From Theristus sp. LFF4_11 (Eukaryota > Nematoda > Chromadorea > Monhysterida > Xyalidae): a stretch of 64,000 nt of DNA. Position 1 is the stretch's first letter, and each line of letters opens with the position of its first letter. Where the stretch lies: positions 1 through 64,000 of the forward strand of contig JASANC010002574.1 in NCBI GenBank assembly GCA_030248135.1. Direction: 5' to 3'. The translations under genes and the position numbers were made by a program. Below the pieces are notes generated by a model. That model was not told the origin of the DNA, ran no database searches, and worked only from the letters and a program-made list of their open reading frames with translations. Positions 11,168 through 23,847 of the stretch are shown piece after piece.

Positions 11168-14100
11168 AAAATATGTTATCTAGATAACTTATAATTTATT
11201 GCTCGTTGCTTGTATTACAATTGTGCAGTTCGGTGTCAGTTTTTCATTGCAGAATGTGGTGCATTGTAGTGTCACCAATTTTGAAGAGCGGTAACTCATC
11301 ATAAAACGTACCGTTTGAGTAATTTATTTGGTCTGCAACTGTTGGCAATTTGTGAGTTCTGGTCGTGGGTGCACCACGCATGTAGATGCAAATGTTTTAA
11401 CACATAGAAATTCTTGCAATTAGCTTGTGAAAGTTGTGTTAAGCAGAAAAAAACGTTTTTTCTTGTGACAACAATGCAGATGTAGCAGACGTTTTTTGCT
11501 TCTGAAAATTAAAAGTTGAATATTTAAAAAAATTAATCGGAATCGATAAATGCACTGGTTGGCTGCCCCCCCCCAAAAAGAGTCACATGCCTCACCCCAA
11601 AAAATTTTGCAGCCCTAAAGCGTCATTACTAAAGCGCACGCGCACGACATCGGCAATCGGCATGCCATGATCCACTAGCGCGCATGCACACGCTCCGGCC
11701 TCAACAAGAACTTGTTCAAAACGCAATTGTTCTAACATATTCCTTCTTGAAAAGGCTTGGCTTAGGTTAGGATTAGGTCAGGACTATGTGTCTTAAAATT
11801 AGGCTTTAGGATTTGGCTTTGGTTTAGGCTAGTTTAGGCAACGTCCGCCAACATCAGTGGTTTGATTTAGTACGACAGGCCAACCACAGGCGATAAGCAA
11901 CAAACGCCAACAAACGCCGTCACTACCATCAATCAGAAGAGAGTAGCTGAGCGTCTGCACACTATCACCCTGTTATACGCAGTCGCGCGACGCACTCACC
12001 GCGCTTCACGTCCAATTTGAGAAAAACTAGCAAAACTATCTTATAAATCAAGTCTCATTTTTAGTTCATATTTAGTTCAAATCATGAACCCATACTCATG
12101 AAATGTTTCTCTGCTGAAAGAAAGAAAGTCGTGAAACCATTTCACCATCGTGTTTTTCGTTGTTCGTTTTTTATGGCGAAGTGCGACAGCGCACAATTTT
12201 TTATATTTTGAACAAAAAGTTGGTGGGAGTCTAAGCTGAGCTTTCAGCTGGTAAAAATTTCAGCTCAATTGGCTGAACTACTGACGCATACGCCGCTTAA
12301 AACTTGTGCGCATGCAGTTTTAATCATCAAACAAGTCACGTCAGTGAGCGTACATAGAAAAAGAATGTGAAACAAGGTTTGTTTCAGAAACGGAGGAAGA
12401 GTCATACAAAAAGCACGCGCGCATACTCAAGCACGCCAGTCTAGCTGATTTTGGAACCAGTCAACCGAACCCCGGCATTGCTTGTCGAAAGTGGTGACAA
12501 AACTCTAGCACGGTATTACGGTATCTACATACCGTAAGACGAGTCGGTAAGATGAGCAATCAGATTTTGAAGCTGAATAGCTTGCTAAAGTTTTACATTT
12601 TTCTTCTCAAGTCTGCGAAACGAACGTCCGTTCTCTTGCAAGTCGTCATCACCGTCCCAATCTTTTTTGTCTGAAATCGTGCCGAGAGCGACTACGGTAG
12701 ATGCTTGATGTTTTGGGCATTCTTGCTTTCTGACGTTCGACTTTTTACTTTTCAAACTTCGAAGCTGACGGTCTTTTTTTAAGCTCTCTCTATCTTTCAA
12801 GGTTTGTTGGTTGTTGTTGTTGTTGTGCCTTTGTTTTGTGTCGTGTGTTACTCTCGCTCTCTTGTGTTATCGTCAATTCTGAGACGACGCAGTTTGTTGT
12901 GTTTTGTTTCTGTCTGTACATATATTACGTTCAAATGGAGAAATTTTACACACCGCTTTTGTTCAACGACTTCTACTCCTGACGTGAGGCTCTTTCGGTT
13001 TTATTCAATAAGCCGATTGTAAGCGGCGGACTTTGCGCGAGTCGTGCCGGCAGAGACCGTTTTGTTGTTACGCATCATGTAGGCCGTTGGCTTCACCCTT
13101 GCGCTTTCCAATATTGTTTCTTTGTGCAGCAGCCTCATTGCCTTTAAAAGTATTATGACTTCAGCACAGGGTGTAATGAAAACGCGGTCATGGACGCTCA
13201 AAAAACCAAAAATTTCAATAAAAAAGGAATTCGAATTGTGTCCAAAGAACATTTCATACGAGATCGACTCATAAATAGGGCATTTTATGCCAGAAGGTAG
13301 CATTCTGTCTTTTAACAGAATGAGACAAATAAAAAAGTTCACCACACCCACCCTGTAAAGCTAAATTTTCGCCACAGAAAACTGCGCAACAAAACAATGC
13401 GCGCTTTACAATTCATATTTCGAAAGAACCCCAAAACCTGATGAAGCGAACTGGGCTCAAACGACGCTTTTTACAGCTATATGTCTATAGTAAAGGAACC
13501 AAAGCTGAATTTTCAAACAAAGCATATTACAACGCCACAATTGTTTCTCTTGGCGTTCAGATCAGAAAACAAGCCGAATCGCAGAAAGATTCCAGCGTTT
13601 TAAAGCATTCTGCTCACCACTTTACTTGGTTGTCCAAAATTTCTCTACTGTTTCACCATTCGAAGGCGTGTGCGGCGTAAAAAGATGGAATTGTCAAATT
13701 ATGCGTTTGAAAAAATTGCCCTATTTAGCGTGCCTCTTGTATGACACTGCAAATTGACTCATATTTTATCGTTAATTTGCGTATTTTATGAGCTTTTTAC
13801 TTGCTTGTCACCCTTCCTTTTTGATGTTTTATTACGCCTGTTTTTAACGTCCGATTAACGCGTAAGAGACTGCGTGCGGGTAGTCTCTCTCTTTCGCTAG
13901 GCTTTTTGAACTGGTCTTTTCAGCAAAATTTTTTAGCCGTTGCCAGCTGAAATGTTCTTTAGTGTGATTTTCGCACGTGTAGAACCAAATTAGTGGTTAT
14001 CTGTATGTTCCATAATTTTTAGTTGCAGTGGTGTTTTGAAAGAATTTATATCACGGGTGGCAATTATTGTCCAAGTTTTCATTTAATGAAAAGAAAACTG

Positions 14101-17100
14101 AAATTGTATGCATGTGTGTCTACGGTTCCCGCGGCAACGAAATACATCTTCCTTTCATGCGGGTGTTCCTTGCCATTATCATTTCAGGTTTTATAGGACA
14201 GCGCTTGCCATATGATGGAAACATTTTTGATTATTGGTTTTTTGCAGTCATACCGTTTCGTCCTCAGCTCTTTCCACGCTTTCCGTTCCGTTCTTCAGTG
14301 CTATTGCAATTCTACCTTGCGCAGATGATGCAGATGACGAAAAAAACTCGTCCAAAACCAGGCGTCACTAAATAGCTTTGTGTCACAATATGTCGAACAA
14401 CATGCAAATTTCTCGCTTTTATTCACAGGAAAAACGTTGAATAAAACAACAAATTTAAAGAAACAGATTTAAAAAGAAATCATTATTGATCGAAAGATAA
14501 GAAAACTACAAAGAAAAATATTCAGCAAGATTACGGGTATCTCAGGTGGATCGGTAGAAGTATCGGGTAAACGAGGTTCACCCGTGCGGCTGAACAGGAA
14601 TCCCCTTGCAAAATCTCGCCTCAATGTTGGCTGATTCGTTGAGGCTCATTGTATTTTTCATTGTTGTTTATATGTCGTGTTTTCATTTTTTTGCCCGAGC
14701 CACGTACGTACAGAACGTGTTGCTTGTGGTCCACGCAAAAATCAATAAGGTACATGTGTAGCTAAACTGATATAAGCTGCCACTAAGCTTGTTACAAGCA
14801 TTGTACACTAACACACACACGCACACACACACACTGATCATGACAAAAGCAAACCTGATTGCTGCGTTGATGTGAGCTACAAATACACAAATACACATCC
14901 CCATGAAGCAAACCAACATCGGTTGTAGTCACCACATCCCTTAATCCAAGCACACAGTTTTAAAACTACAGCAGCCAACCGTCGCTGAAACAAAAACACC
15001 GGGACACGAAAACGCAAAAATGCAATTATCGAACGAAAAACTCCGAATACAGGAAACAAAACGTATATGGGTGTGTACGTCAGCGCACATACATACGCAT
15101 GTGGACGGATAAATAAGCTTTCACGGTTATAGCTGCCCCATTTCGCCAGAAAGAAGCTTCACCATCATGCTGCAGGAGAAGGACTTTTTACCACGGTCAG
15201 TTCTGCCCCTTCCATGTGCCATCCTTTCATTCGCGTTAGCTTTCAAGCTTTTCAGGGCGAAAATCGATTTTTCTCTCTCACTCGCCGTGCACATTGCACT
15301 ATAATAAACCGCGAGGCAGCATGAGTGCTGCAGCTTTTGGACACACGCACGTGCTGTGTAAGCGCCCATAGGCAAAGCAAGCTAGCCTAGCTGACTGTGA
15401 AGCCAGCGCTTTTTGGAACCCGCGCGATGTTGCCAGCTCTCTACTCTGTCGCTCTGCGAATGCGCTGCATCATGCGCGCGTATACAGCAGCTACAGTATG
15501 CATGGAAATTGCAAAAGTGTCGAAATGAGGCTCGATATTTTCCACACCGCTGTCGGTCTCGACACGAACTTTCTTCGCACGTCCCCTGATCGACAGGCAA
15601 ATTTGCAGCAAAGAAGATCAGTTTTCAGTTTAGTCACGCTTCAATTCGCCAACGATGAAAAACTACGGTGCAGAGTGACCGTGCTAAGATGCATAACGGT
15701 ACATACCGTACTCCATAGTCCCAGAGTGTGACACTAGTTTCATCTGTCGCTCTGTGTGCGTTTCACAATTCGTTTCTTACGCTTATATCCCCCATCCCCC
15801 GTCCCCGTTTTCCTACTCCTCAACCCCCCTCACGATTTGTATGCGCCGCGTAACGCTCATTTTGACCAATGTCTGTACCATGTGCCGTACAGCGAGTATG
15901 CTTTCATTATTGCTGTTTACGGCCACATGCCGTAGTTGCGTGAGTTTGCTTTTGTGCGGGGCTAACGAGAAACACGCTATATTGAACTTGTCAGTCAGCT
16001 ATACTAGTAAGCTACGTCAAAACGGTTAGTATTAACGTTCTTGCGCATCCAGTTTTATTGAAAAGCGCTAACGTGTTTCTAGTGAATATTATCACCGCAA
16101 TTGTATGAGACATTGGCTGCGATTTTGTTTTGTTTTTTTTGTTTAAACAGTCTGATTGTTTTGTTTTGGGAGTTAGACTTTTTAAACCGTTTTTGAGCCG
16201 ACTTAGCCTTAGCTTTGGTTCTTTCAAAGATTTAAAAACTGCATACCTCAAGCCCTATCAGTTAGACCTTGGGTACAATCTCACGCTTCTGTGCCAACTG
16301 CCAACCACAACAAGTGCCACAGCACAGGCATACATGCACGCATGTTCATGCAACGTGTGGAACCATGGTTTACAATATACCGCAGAACCCTAGTAGACCG
16401 TAGCTGGAGGCAACGTCATTTCCAAGCGCTTTGCATGGACGCTAAAATCAATATCTATAGCTTTCAAATAGTTCCACCAACGCTCAAGTTACATACCATC
16501 TTATGTCTTTCTGCATATGGCTGAGAGAGCTTTGTGCATGCATGCATACATACATGCTATATATGACCCTATGATTCTGTTAGCATGTTTTTTGGTGGAA
16601 CCATATGTGTAACCAAGCAAAAATACTGCATGTGCACTTTGCTGCAAATGCAACAGCAAAAAGAGCGATTATTTCTTCGTTATTTCTGTCTGTGCGCCCA
16701 CACAAAAGTTTATACACGAGTTTTTCCATGGCGCACACATTTCGTTCTGCAGTTGTGCTGTTCTTGAAAATATGGTTACACTCCAGAGAAACCAGCGAAC
16801 GTAATGTACGTGGGTTCATATTGTGCGTGCATGCATGTACCCGTTCGGTGTTTGCAAGGTCTCCCAAGAGATGTTATTGATAATATTCAAACTCTCTATT
16901 CTCGTATATCTGTCTGTGCATGAAAGTTGTTGTATCGAATCTGTCTGTTGCATTTTCATTCTATATGGATGCTTGCATTCGGCTGACAAATGAGCCATAG
17001 ACATGTTGTATAGCTTCTTCGGTTTCTTGCGGAATACATTTTTTTCGATTATAATTTCGTGCGCTATATACAGAATGAGTGATGAATCTAATATAGTAGT

Positions 17101-17630
17101 ATGGGTTCTTTCATTTCTTTGGCGTGCTGGTGTGTGTACCATGAGAGAGTAACCATTCTCTGCTCCATCTTACCAAGCGGTTATATTTTTAGTTTCTCGA
17201 AAATACTGTTTTTTCATTTTCTTTCCAGAAACACTCAAAAGCAAAAAGCTGTCCGAAAGAGAAATATTTCGCAACACAATTATTGACTACTTTACTTGAA
17301 AGATTCTGGAATCACAGACTTCTCCGAATCATGTGAATCAACTGTAAAGCGTCGAAATTCAACCGTTGAACCGGGTTTACCTGTCAGTTATACATCTAAA
17401 CTTCATTCACATTCAATCCGAAGAGTCAAGAAGATTTTCCCCAAAAAAGTGGGTGCGATCAATTCGCGCCTTTTGGCGCTGAAGCCCAGAAAACACTTGC
17501 ACTACAGAAGAACTACATTTGACTAAAACGACAACAAAACTGTTTGATTGATTGTTTTAAACGAAATCTTCAAATTTATCACCCGAAAATAGATAAATAA
17601 ATAAAACAAAGCGGACAACAAAACGAAAAC
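11168..17630. other. gene-poor intergenic region
   Basis: About 6.4 kb with no coding region I can support. It contains a degenerate TTAGGC-like tract (11757-11850), CA/AC microsatellite (about 14805-14836) and pyrimidine-rich stretches. A charged minus-strand frame at 12585-12800 lacks an ATG and splice partners. The promoter of the RUN-domain gene should lie near the right end, but I cannot point to a core element. Confidence 0.45.
11757..11850 (+). repeat. degenerate TTAGGC-like interstitial tract
   Basis: Repeated variants of TTAGG(C): GGCTTAGGTTAGGATTAGG, then ATTAGGCTTTAGG, and GGTTTAGGCTAGTTTAGGC. TTAGGC is the nematode telomere unit. The tract is too irregular to be a functional telomere and may be an old interstitial remnant or a chance AT/GG-rich run. 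Confidence 0.4.
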
Positions 17631-20600
17631 ATGCTGTCACTAAAATCGCCCACGAAACTACCGCAGCCACAAGCGCTCCCAACGGACCCAACAACACGAC
17701 GCACCGACGTTGTGCACTTCAGTTCGAATTTGGCCAGCAACTACTCGTCGCCGGATGGTTCCTTTATTCAGGTTCGTGTTCAATTACATTGCGACCAACA
17801 ATTTTGAGCTTGGAAAATATTACGGTCGATATAGCCTCGACACGATCACGAGCTTATACTGTCGCGATCACCAAGATTTATAGTTCACTTTTATTGATAT
17901 ATTTATTCATATACTGCTCACAAACTTTGAATTTTGTTAGCGTTTCTTTGAACGTAATTTTCTCCGGATGATTTTGTCAAAAGAGTGCGAAGCAATGCAG
18001 TGGAAAAAACAGTGAATTCAAAATCAGTTAAAAAATGGTTTCGACGCGTAGGACATTTTCTCGATTGTGATTTCCATGTTTCTTGGGCAATTTACTGTAC
18101 TGTTTGCACAATTTTGCTGTGTGTGTCATTGTTATATTTCTGAAATTCTTTTATTTCCATGGGCTTTTGTTTGCTTTGATTCCATTTTGGTGTTATTTTG
18201 TTTACATTACCGACTGGCACATGGAGGCTCTATTCAAATTGGCGCTGCAGTTTGAGAATTTCAGTTCAATTATAGTCAGAAATATTGTTTCGCAGTTTCA
18301 AGATGGCATACATACAATTGACAATGTAATTTCGCAGTTTCAATGTAACTTTGCGAGATAACGGAATTTTTTTCAGACCCGAATACGTTCTTTCTGTTTC
18401 ATATGGTGTTTTAGATTCTTGCTTAGTCGCTCAAAATAATTTTTCTTTATAAAAAACAAACAAAAACATTTTTTTTGCGTTTCTGTCAGGTTCATCTTGC
18501 GGAACTGAGGTAGCCAAACTGGACAGATTAAAAGTTTTTTTTTTTGAAATTTTTTGTTAATTTGATTGATTGGCCTTGCCTTGCGTTGGCTTGGCTGGAC
18601 AATATAGCATTTCAAGCACCTGTTCCGTTTTATCAGCTGTTGAAGTGTGGTGAAAAAAGGCGTTTTCATGCGTTTCCGAATTGGTATTTGAAATGTTTTA
18701 TTTTTATTCGCTCATTTCATGCCCATGAGAGTCAAATGGACTCTTTTTTTATTACTTTCTGACTGTTTTTCAAAAACTGTTGGCTGGAAAGTACAATGCA
18801 GAACAATTTTGCAAACCAAAAAACCAATTTTTGACTTGTCATGACTCATCGAGCGCTCGCCCATCAGTTCTAATTCTCACCTCATGCCACTTTGGCGTTC
18901 AAAATACATGCACATAAATTCTGTGATGGATTTTATCATGGCATGGCATTGCATATGTTGCTCAACTTGGTTTGTTGTCGATTAAAAAAAACACTGAGGT
19001 TTTGCTGTGAAAAGTGGTTATTTATTGATCCACTGAAAAAACTTCTACACTTTGAAAAATAAACAAACAAAAATACACACAGCTCGGCGCCGTGTGAGAA
19101 GTGCTGCACTTTCAGAAGAACAACAAAAAAACTGCATTTTGTTTATTGTGTGTTCAACATCGTTTGTTTATGGTAATTTTATTGATCGTGACTGTAAAAA
19201 AAATTTGTTTTTGATCTACATTCTTAGTTCATTTGTACCTTCCGCACCGACACCAAAATCAAGCTAAAGAATTCTTTTTTTGAATGAAACATCACGCAGA
19301 CAGGTCGGACGTTACCGAACAAACGATCACAAATTCCTATAAAAACGCATTGGTGAACACTGAACAGGCACGCGTTTTGCGTTTCTGTCTCTATCTCTCT
19401 CTCTTTTGGTCTGTTTGGCCCGTGTGCATTTCACAATTTCATCCAGTGCACGCGCAACTGACAACGTTGCACATATTTTAGGTACAGAGGGTGTCGGGAA
19501 AAGGCAAAACGTGCGCCTGCCATCTATAGAAATTTTGGCAGCAGTTTCTTGGAACCATTTGCGAATTGCTTGCAGCAACTTCACGGGTTGGAGAACCCTG
19601 AAATATTTTTTTTCTCTCTGCTTTTTCACCGTCTGTGGCACGTGGTTTAAAAAAAAATTGAATTTTCGGAATATCAACTTTCGAATGAAAGAAACCGAAC
19701 GAATGGCAACAAAGTATAAAAACTGTTTCCAGTTTTTTCGACTTTATTTTTCTGTCGTCAAAAATAACTGATTGTCTCTTTGAAATGTTCTGTCCTCCTC
19801 CTTGAAAGGTCTGTCCTAACCTCAAGAATCATAGGAAGGTTTTCCAATTAAAAATTACCAACAAAAAATCGTCAGTTCTCTCACACCCTGCAGAGACACA
19901 GAATAATTTCATTCGCTCTCACACACACCACGCGAGCCACCACGTTATTTTTCGCGCACAAACACACCAACAACAACACCATAACCACAGAGAGACTGGC
20001 GGAGTGTGTTGAGCTGTTTTGGTATTGTTACTGGAAATACCACCACGTTTCTCTTTTCTCCCAATGCAACCTAAGCTAAGCCTATTGGATGAGGATTCAC
20101 TCAAGAAAAACAGACTATTTTTGTCGTTTTCGTGTGATCCGAGTCTTTTCTGCTCAGTTTTCAGAAAAAAAGCTGTGCAGGTGGTGCATGTTGGGAAGAT
20201 AAAAAATGTGGTGGTCCATCGTGTATGACAAAACAATATCGCTAATGCGACATAGAAAATCAGCAGAAAATGCAAAAATTGCACCTCGTGCTAGGATAAA
20301 ACCAACACTAAACGCCATATATATTTTTACGATTCCTGTACAATTTTGATAACAATTCCGCATTTTTTCAATTTATGTTCTCAAAAATCTGCTCCCGTTG
20401 CATTATCTTGAATTTTCCAGTTCGGTTTTATGATTCGTTTGTTTTTATATGGAACCCCTATTTTTGTACCACTGTTTTTTTCTACTATTTGGTCGTTCGC
20501 CAACTGCCTGCTTTTGGCTCGACAGCTGCGCAAAAAAAATTTGAAAAAATATTTTGTGCGTTGTTCTTCTCCGTTTTGTTGACAAAAAAATCTTTTTTAA

Positions 20601-23600
20601 AAGTCTTTTGAGAACAGTTTTTTAAATTTTATCTCAAACCAGTGGGACATTTTCCTGTCTCAACCGTGTTGTTCATTGCCTCTTATCAGACGAAAAAACT
20701 CAAAAAATACCATGAATCACTAACTACCGTTCCGTGGCTAGCGCTCATTCATTTTCTTTTTGGAATATATTTTTTTCAAAGAAATGAAAAGATCCCGACT
20801 ACACAACCGACAACATCAGTTCGGTACGGTAAACAACATTTTGACATAGCAAGCGATGTACGTGGTATGACTCAATGGACGCCTTCTTCTCTAAAAATGC
20901 TCCATTTTGCCCCCGTTTTCCAGTAAAATATGCATGTGACTTTGCGATGAACAGCGATGAAAATTCAAGCTGGCATGTGCGCAGGAAGCCTACTGTTTTA
21001 CCAATTTCTCGTTTCGCACACAAGATGCGCCATACGGATGGAAGGAAGCTGCAAAATGCGCACAGCAGTTTTATATTTCCATTCCATGCCGTTTTATTCA
21101 TTTTCGGACGTGGTTCGATTTTGGTGCCTTGCGTCTATACGCAATTCATATACCAGTTTATTCAGCGTTTATTATAACTTCCTATTTTCCTAACTATAGA
21201 GCCAACCTGACTGAATGCGCGTTTTGAATTTGAAATCGAAAAAAGAACGTAATAATTTTCAATGTTTTTAACAAAAGATTCCGAACAAAAGGGACCGTAA
21301 TACAGGATGACGACGAGATGCAGCTGATGTTGGACTTGCACTGCGGCCGGGCGCCCGGTGCCGCCGCGAACCAGGCCTCAGTTGACCAGGCCTCAGTTGA
21401 CCAGGCCAACCAGCAGCGTGCGCTGGCAAAGGCGCTCGAGCACTTTGATGCTGACGATCTGGGGCACAACCACAACGCAACAGCCGGGGGCGCCGTGAAC
21501 GGCACCGGTTTTATGTTCAATCGGTAAGTAAATGTGGTTTTTTTTCTGAAGTCCGAACAGAGGACGATTACGTATATATCTGTTTCATGGCAGCGGAACG
21601 CCAATATATTCCAATAATCGTTTTCCCGGAGTCGCCGGAGCCGGATAACCAAAACACGAACACCTTTGGTATTTTATTTTGCTTGCGTGCAAGGTAGAAC
21701 GTCCGTTTTTGTGTTTATTGGTTCAGAGACGCGATATTCAACGGTCGCAAATCGACTTATAAACTGCTGTAATTGCTAGATTTTTTGTACAAGAACATAG
21801 CAATAAGTGAATAAGAACACATGCAATGTTAGTGTTGCTCGATCAGGCTGTGGTTTTCAGCGAGTTGTGAAAACCTGTCCAGCATGTCCAAAGCGTTCTC
21901 GTCATAAAACAACGGAACACCGCTGCAAACGGTCAGAAAGCAAGGTTTCAAAAACAGCCAATTATTATGATCCGATGCCACCTCTCGCTTTCTGAATGGC
22001 TTTTCTTTATAATGGAAAAACGAATAATCTCAATTCAGTACAAAATGTGGCGTTGGTTCAATTTCTTCAAACGAACCGTTTCGTCAGAAAATCACTGGAA
22101 ACCGTGTGCACTTTAGCTCGCCGTACCAACCGCCGTCGTGTCTGACGGAGTCGTGGCTGGCACGTGCACGCAAGCACACCAGCAACAGCAGCAACAGTCG
22201 TACGCGCGCCTGGGCGTGCAACATGGACGCGAACATCGCCGAGTTGGACTTTGACGATCAACTGACGACCGCCGACATCGCCAACTTCCAGTTGCACTCG
22301 ACGGCGCCGTACTACGGCGGCGATGCGAACACGGACGCTTATGGCCAGAACAAGATGTACATTTCGATCGGTGATGATTGCGTCACGACGACGACGCAAC
22401 TGTTCGCGGACACGAACAACAGCGGCAACAAGATGAACAACAGAAACAACAATAATTTCATTGTGAACAACAACGACGGACGGATGTGCGCGCACGTTTT
22501 GTCGGCGGCCGAATTGGACAACAATAATTTGGTGGTGACGCCGTCCAGTCGACCGGGCTACACCGTACAGCTGCTGCCGATGCGGGTGCCGTCGCCGTTG
22601 ATGGACGACGACGCCGCGGAGAACAGCGACCCGCGCGCACAGCAGCAGACCGTCAACAAGAGTCGAATCAATGACAACCACGATATGAAAGAGGTGGACG
22701 AGAGCATGGACGAGCAGTCGTTGGAGGTGGACCAACAGAAGACGCGACATCGAGCGGACGACGCACAGGTACACGGGAGAGCTTGCTCACGGTTACATGT
22801 GACGGGAACAAGTGGGAACCAGCTAAGTGCAAGGCAAGCAAACGGATGTTTTCGGCACTTTCAAACAAATCCAAGCCAAAGACCAAAAAAGACGCGAGAC
22901 CAAGGCTAAGTTGCAAACGATCGCTTGATTCGATTCGAAAACGACTTTTCAGATTTTATAAATGAAGCACTCGTTTGATTTGTGTCTTGAGTGTTCCCAT
23001 CAATGCTCAGAGTCCCGAGAACGCCGGCGAAACCATGGGCGCCTCGTTGGACGACGTCGACATTTCCTCCGGTGAGAGTCTGTTCAGTTCGGCGGCAGAC
23101 GACGAGGCGGCGCTCGAGGAAATCCTGGCCGCTGCTGCCGCTGCCGGCCAACACACCGCTGGTAAGTGCTTTTGTGCGATCTCTCAAGCGTTTACATTTT
23201 TTCTGAAAATCTGAAATAGACTGGACAGAAGAAACGGTTTTGATATCTTGTGCTGCTCTATCAAAACACTCCATCAGGTCAAGGCGCGAAGAATCGGCGA
23301 GTCAAAACAACACAAAAATAATCAGAATCTCCTGCCACTCGGACTACAAAAACAGGCACCCAAAATTCACAGGTCTGATCTCGACCGACTCGCTCGACCT
23401 CGGCGGCGACGCCGGCGTCGCGTCCTCGGTGCTGCTCGACTCGGCGCACATTCGCACCGCGTGTCAGACGCGACCGCGCGACTACTGTCTGACGTTCTCG
23501 AAGATGACCGAATCGACCAGCGTCGTCTCGCCGCTTCGGACGCCGTCGTCCGCACGCGGAAACACGGCGACGGCGGCGGCGGCAGACGCGAACGACGACA

Positions 23601-23813
23601 CGTCCGCTACCGCAATCCAACAACAACAACAACGGCCGACCAATCAGCAGTCGTCCGCCAGCGGGCGCTCGGCGCACTCGAGCTATCGCGACGCTCCGCT
23701 GTCGGACGCCGGCGACGCGTTTCTGTCGATTTCGCAACACATACCAAACGACGACGACGATGATGAGCAGCGGCTACAGATGAGCGGTGTGGATTTGCTG
23801 CGACAACAGCAGC

Positions 23814-23847
<34 letters not shown>

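Noticed and set aside
12585..12800. charged 71-residue frame, minus strand
   Set aside because: Starts at a TTG, no nearby splice partners and no recognisable domain; kept as non-coding.
22067..22774. 235-residue open frame on the minus strand
   Set aside because: It is the antisense shadow of the RUN-gene exon 22117-22768, whose sense frame fits all splice phases.
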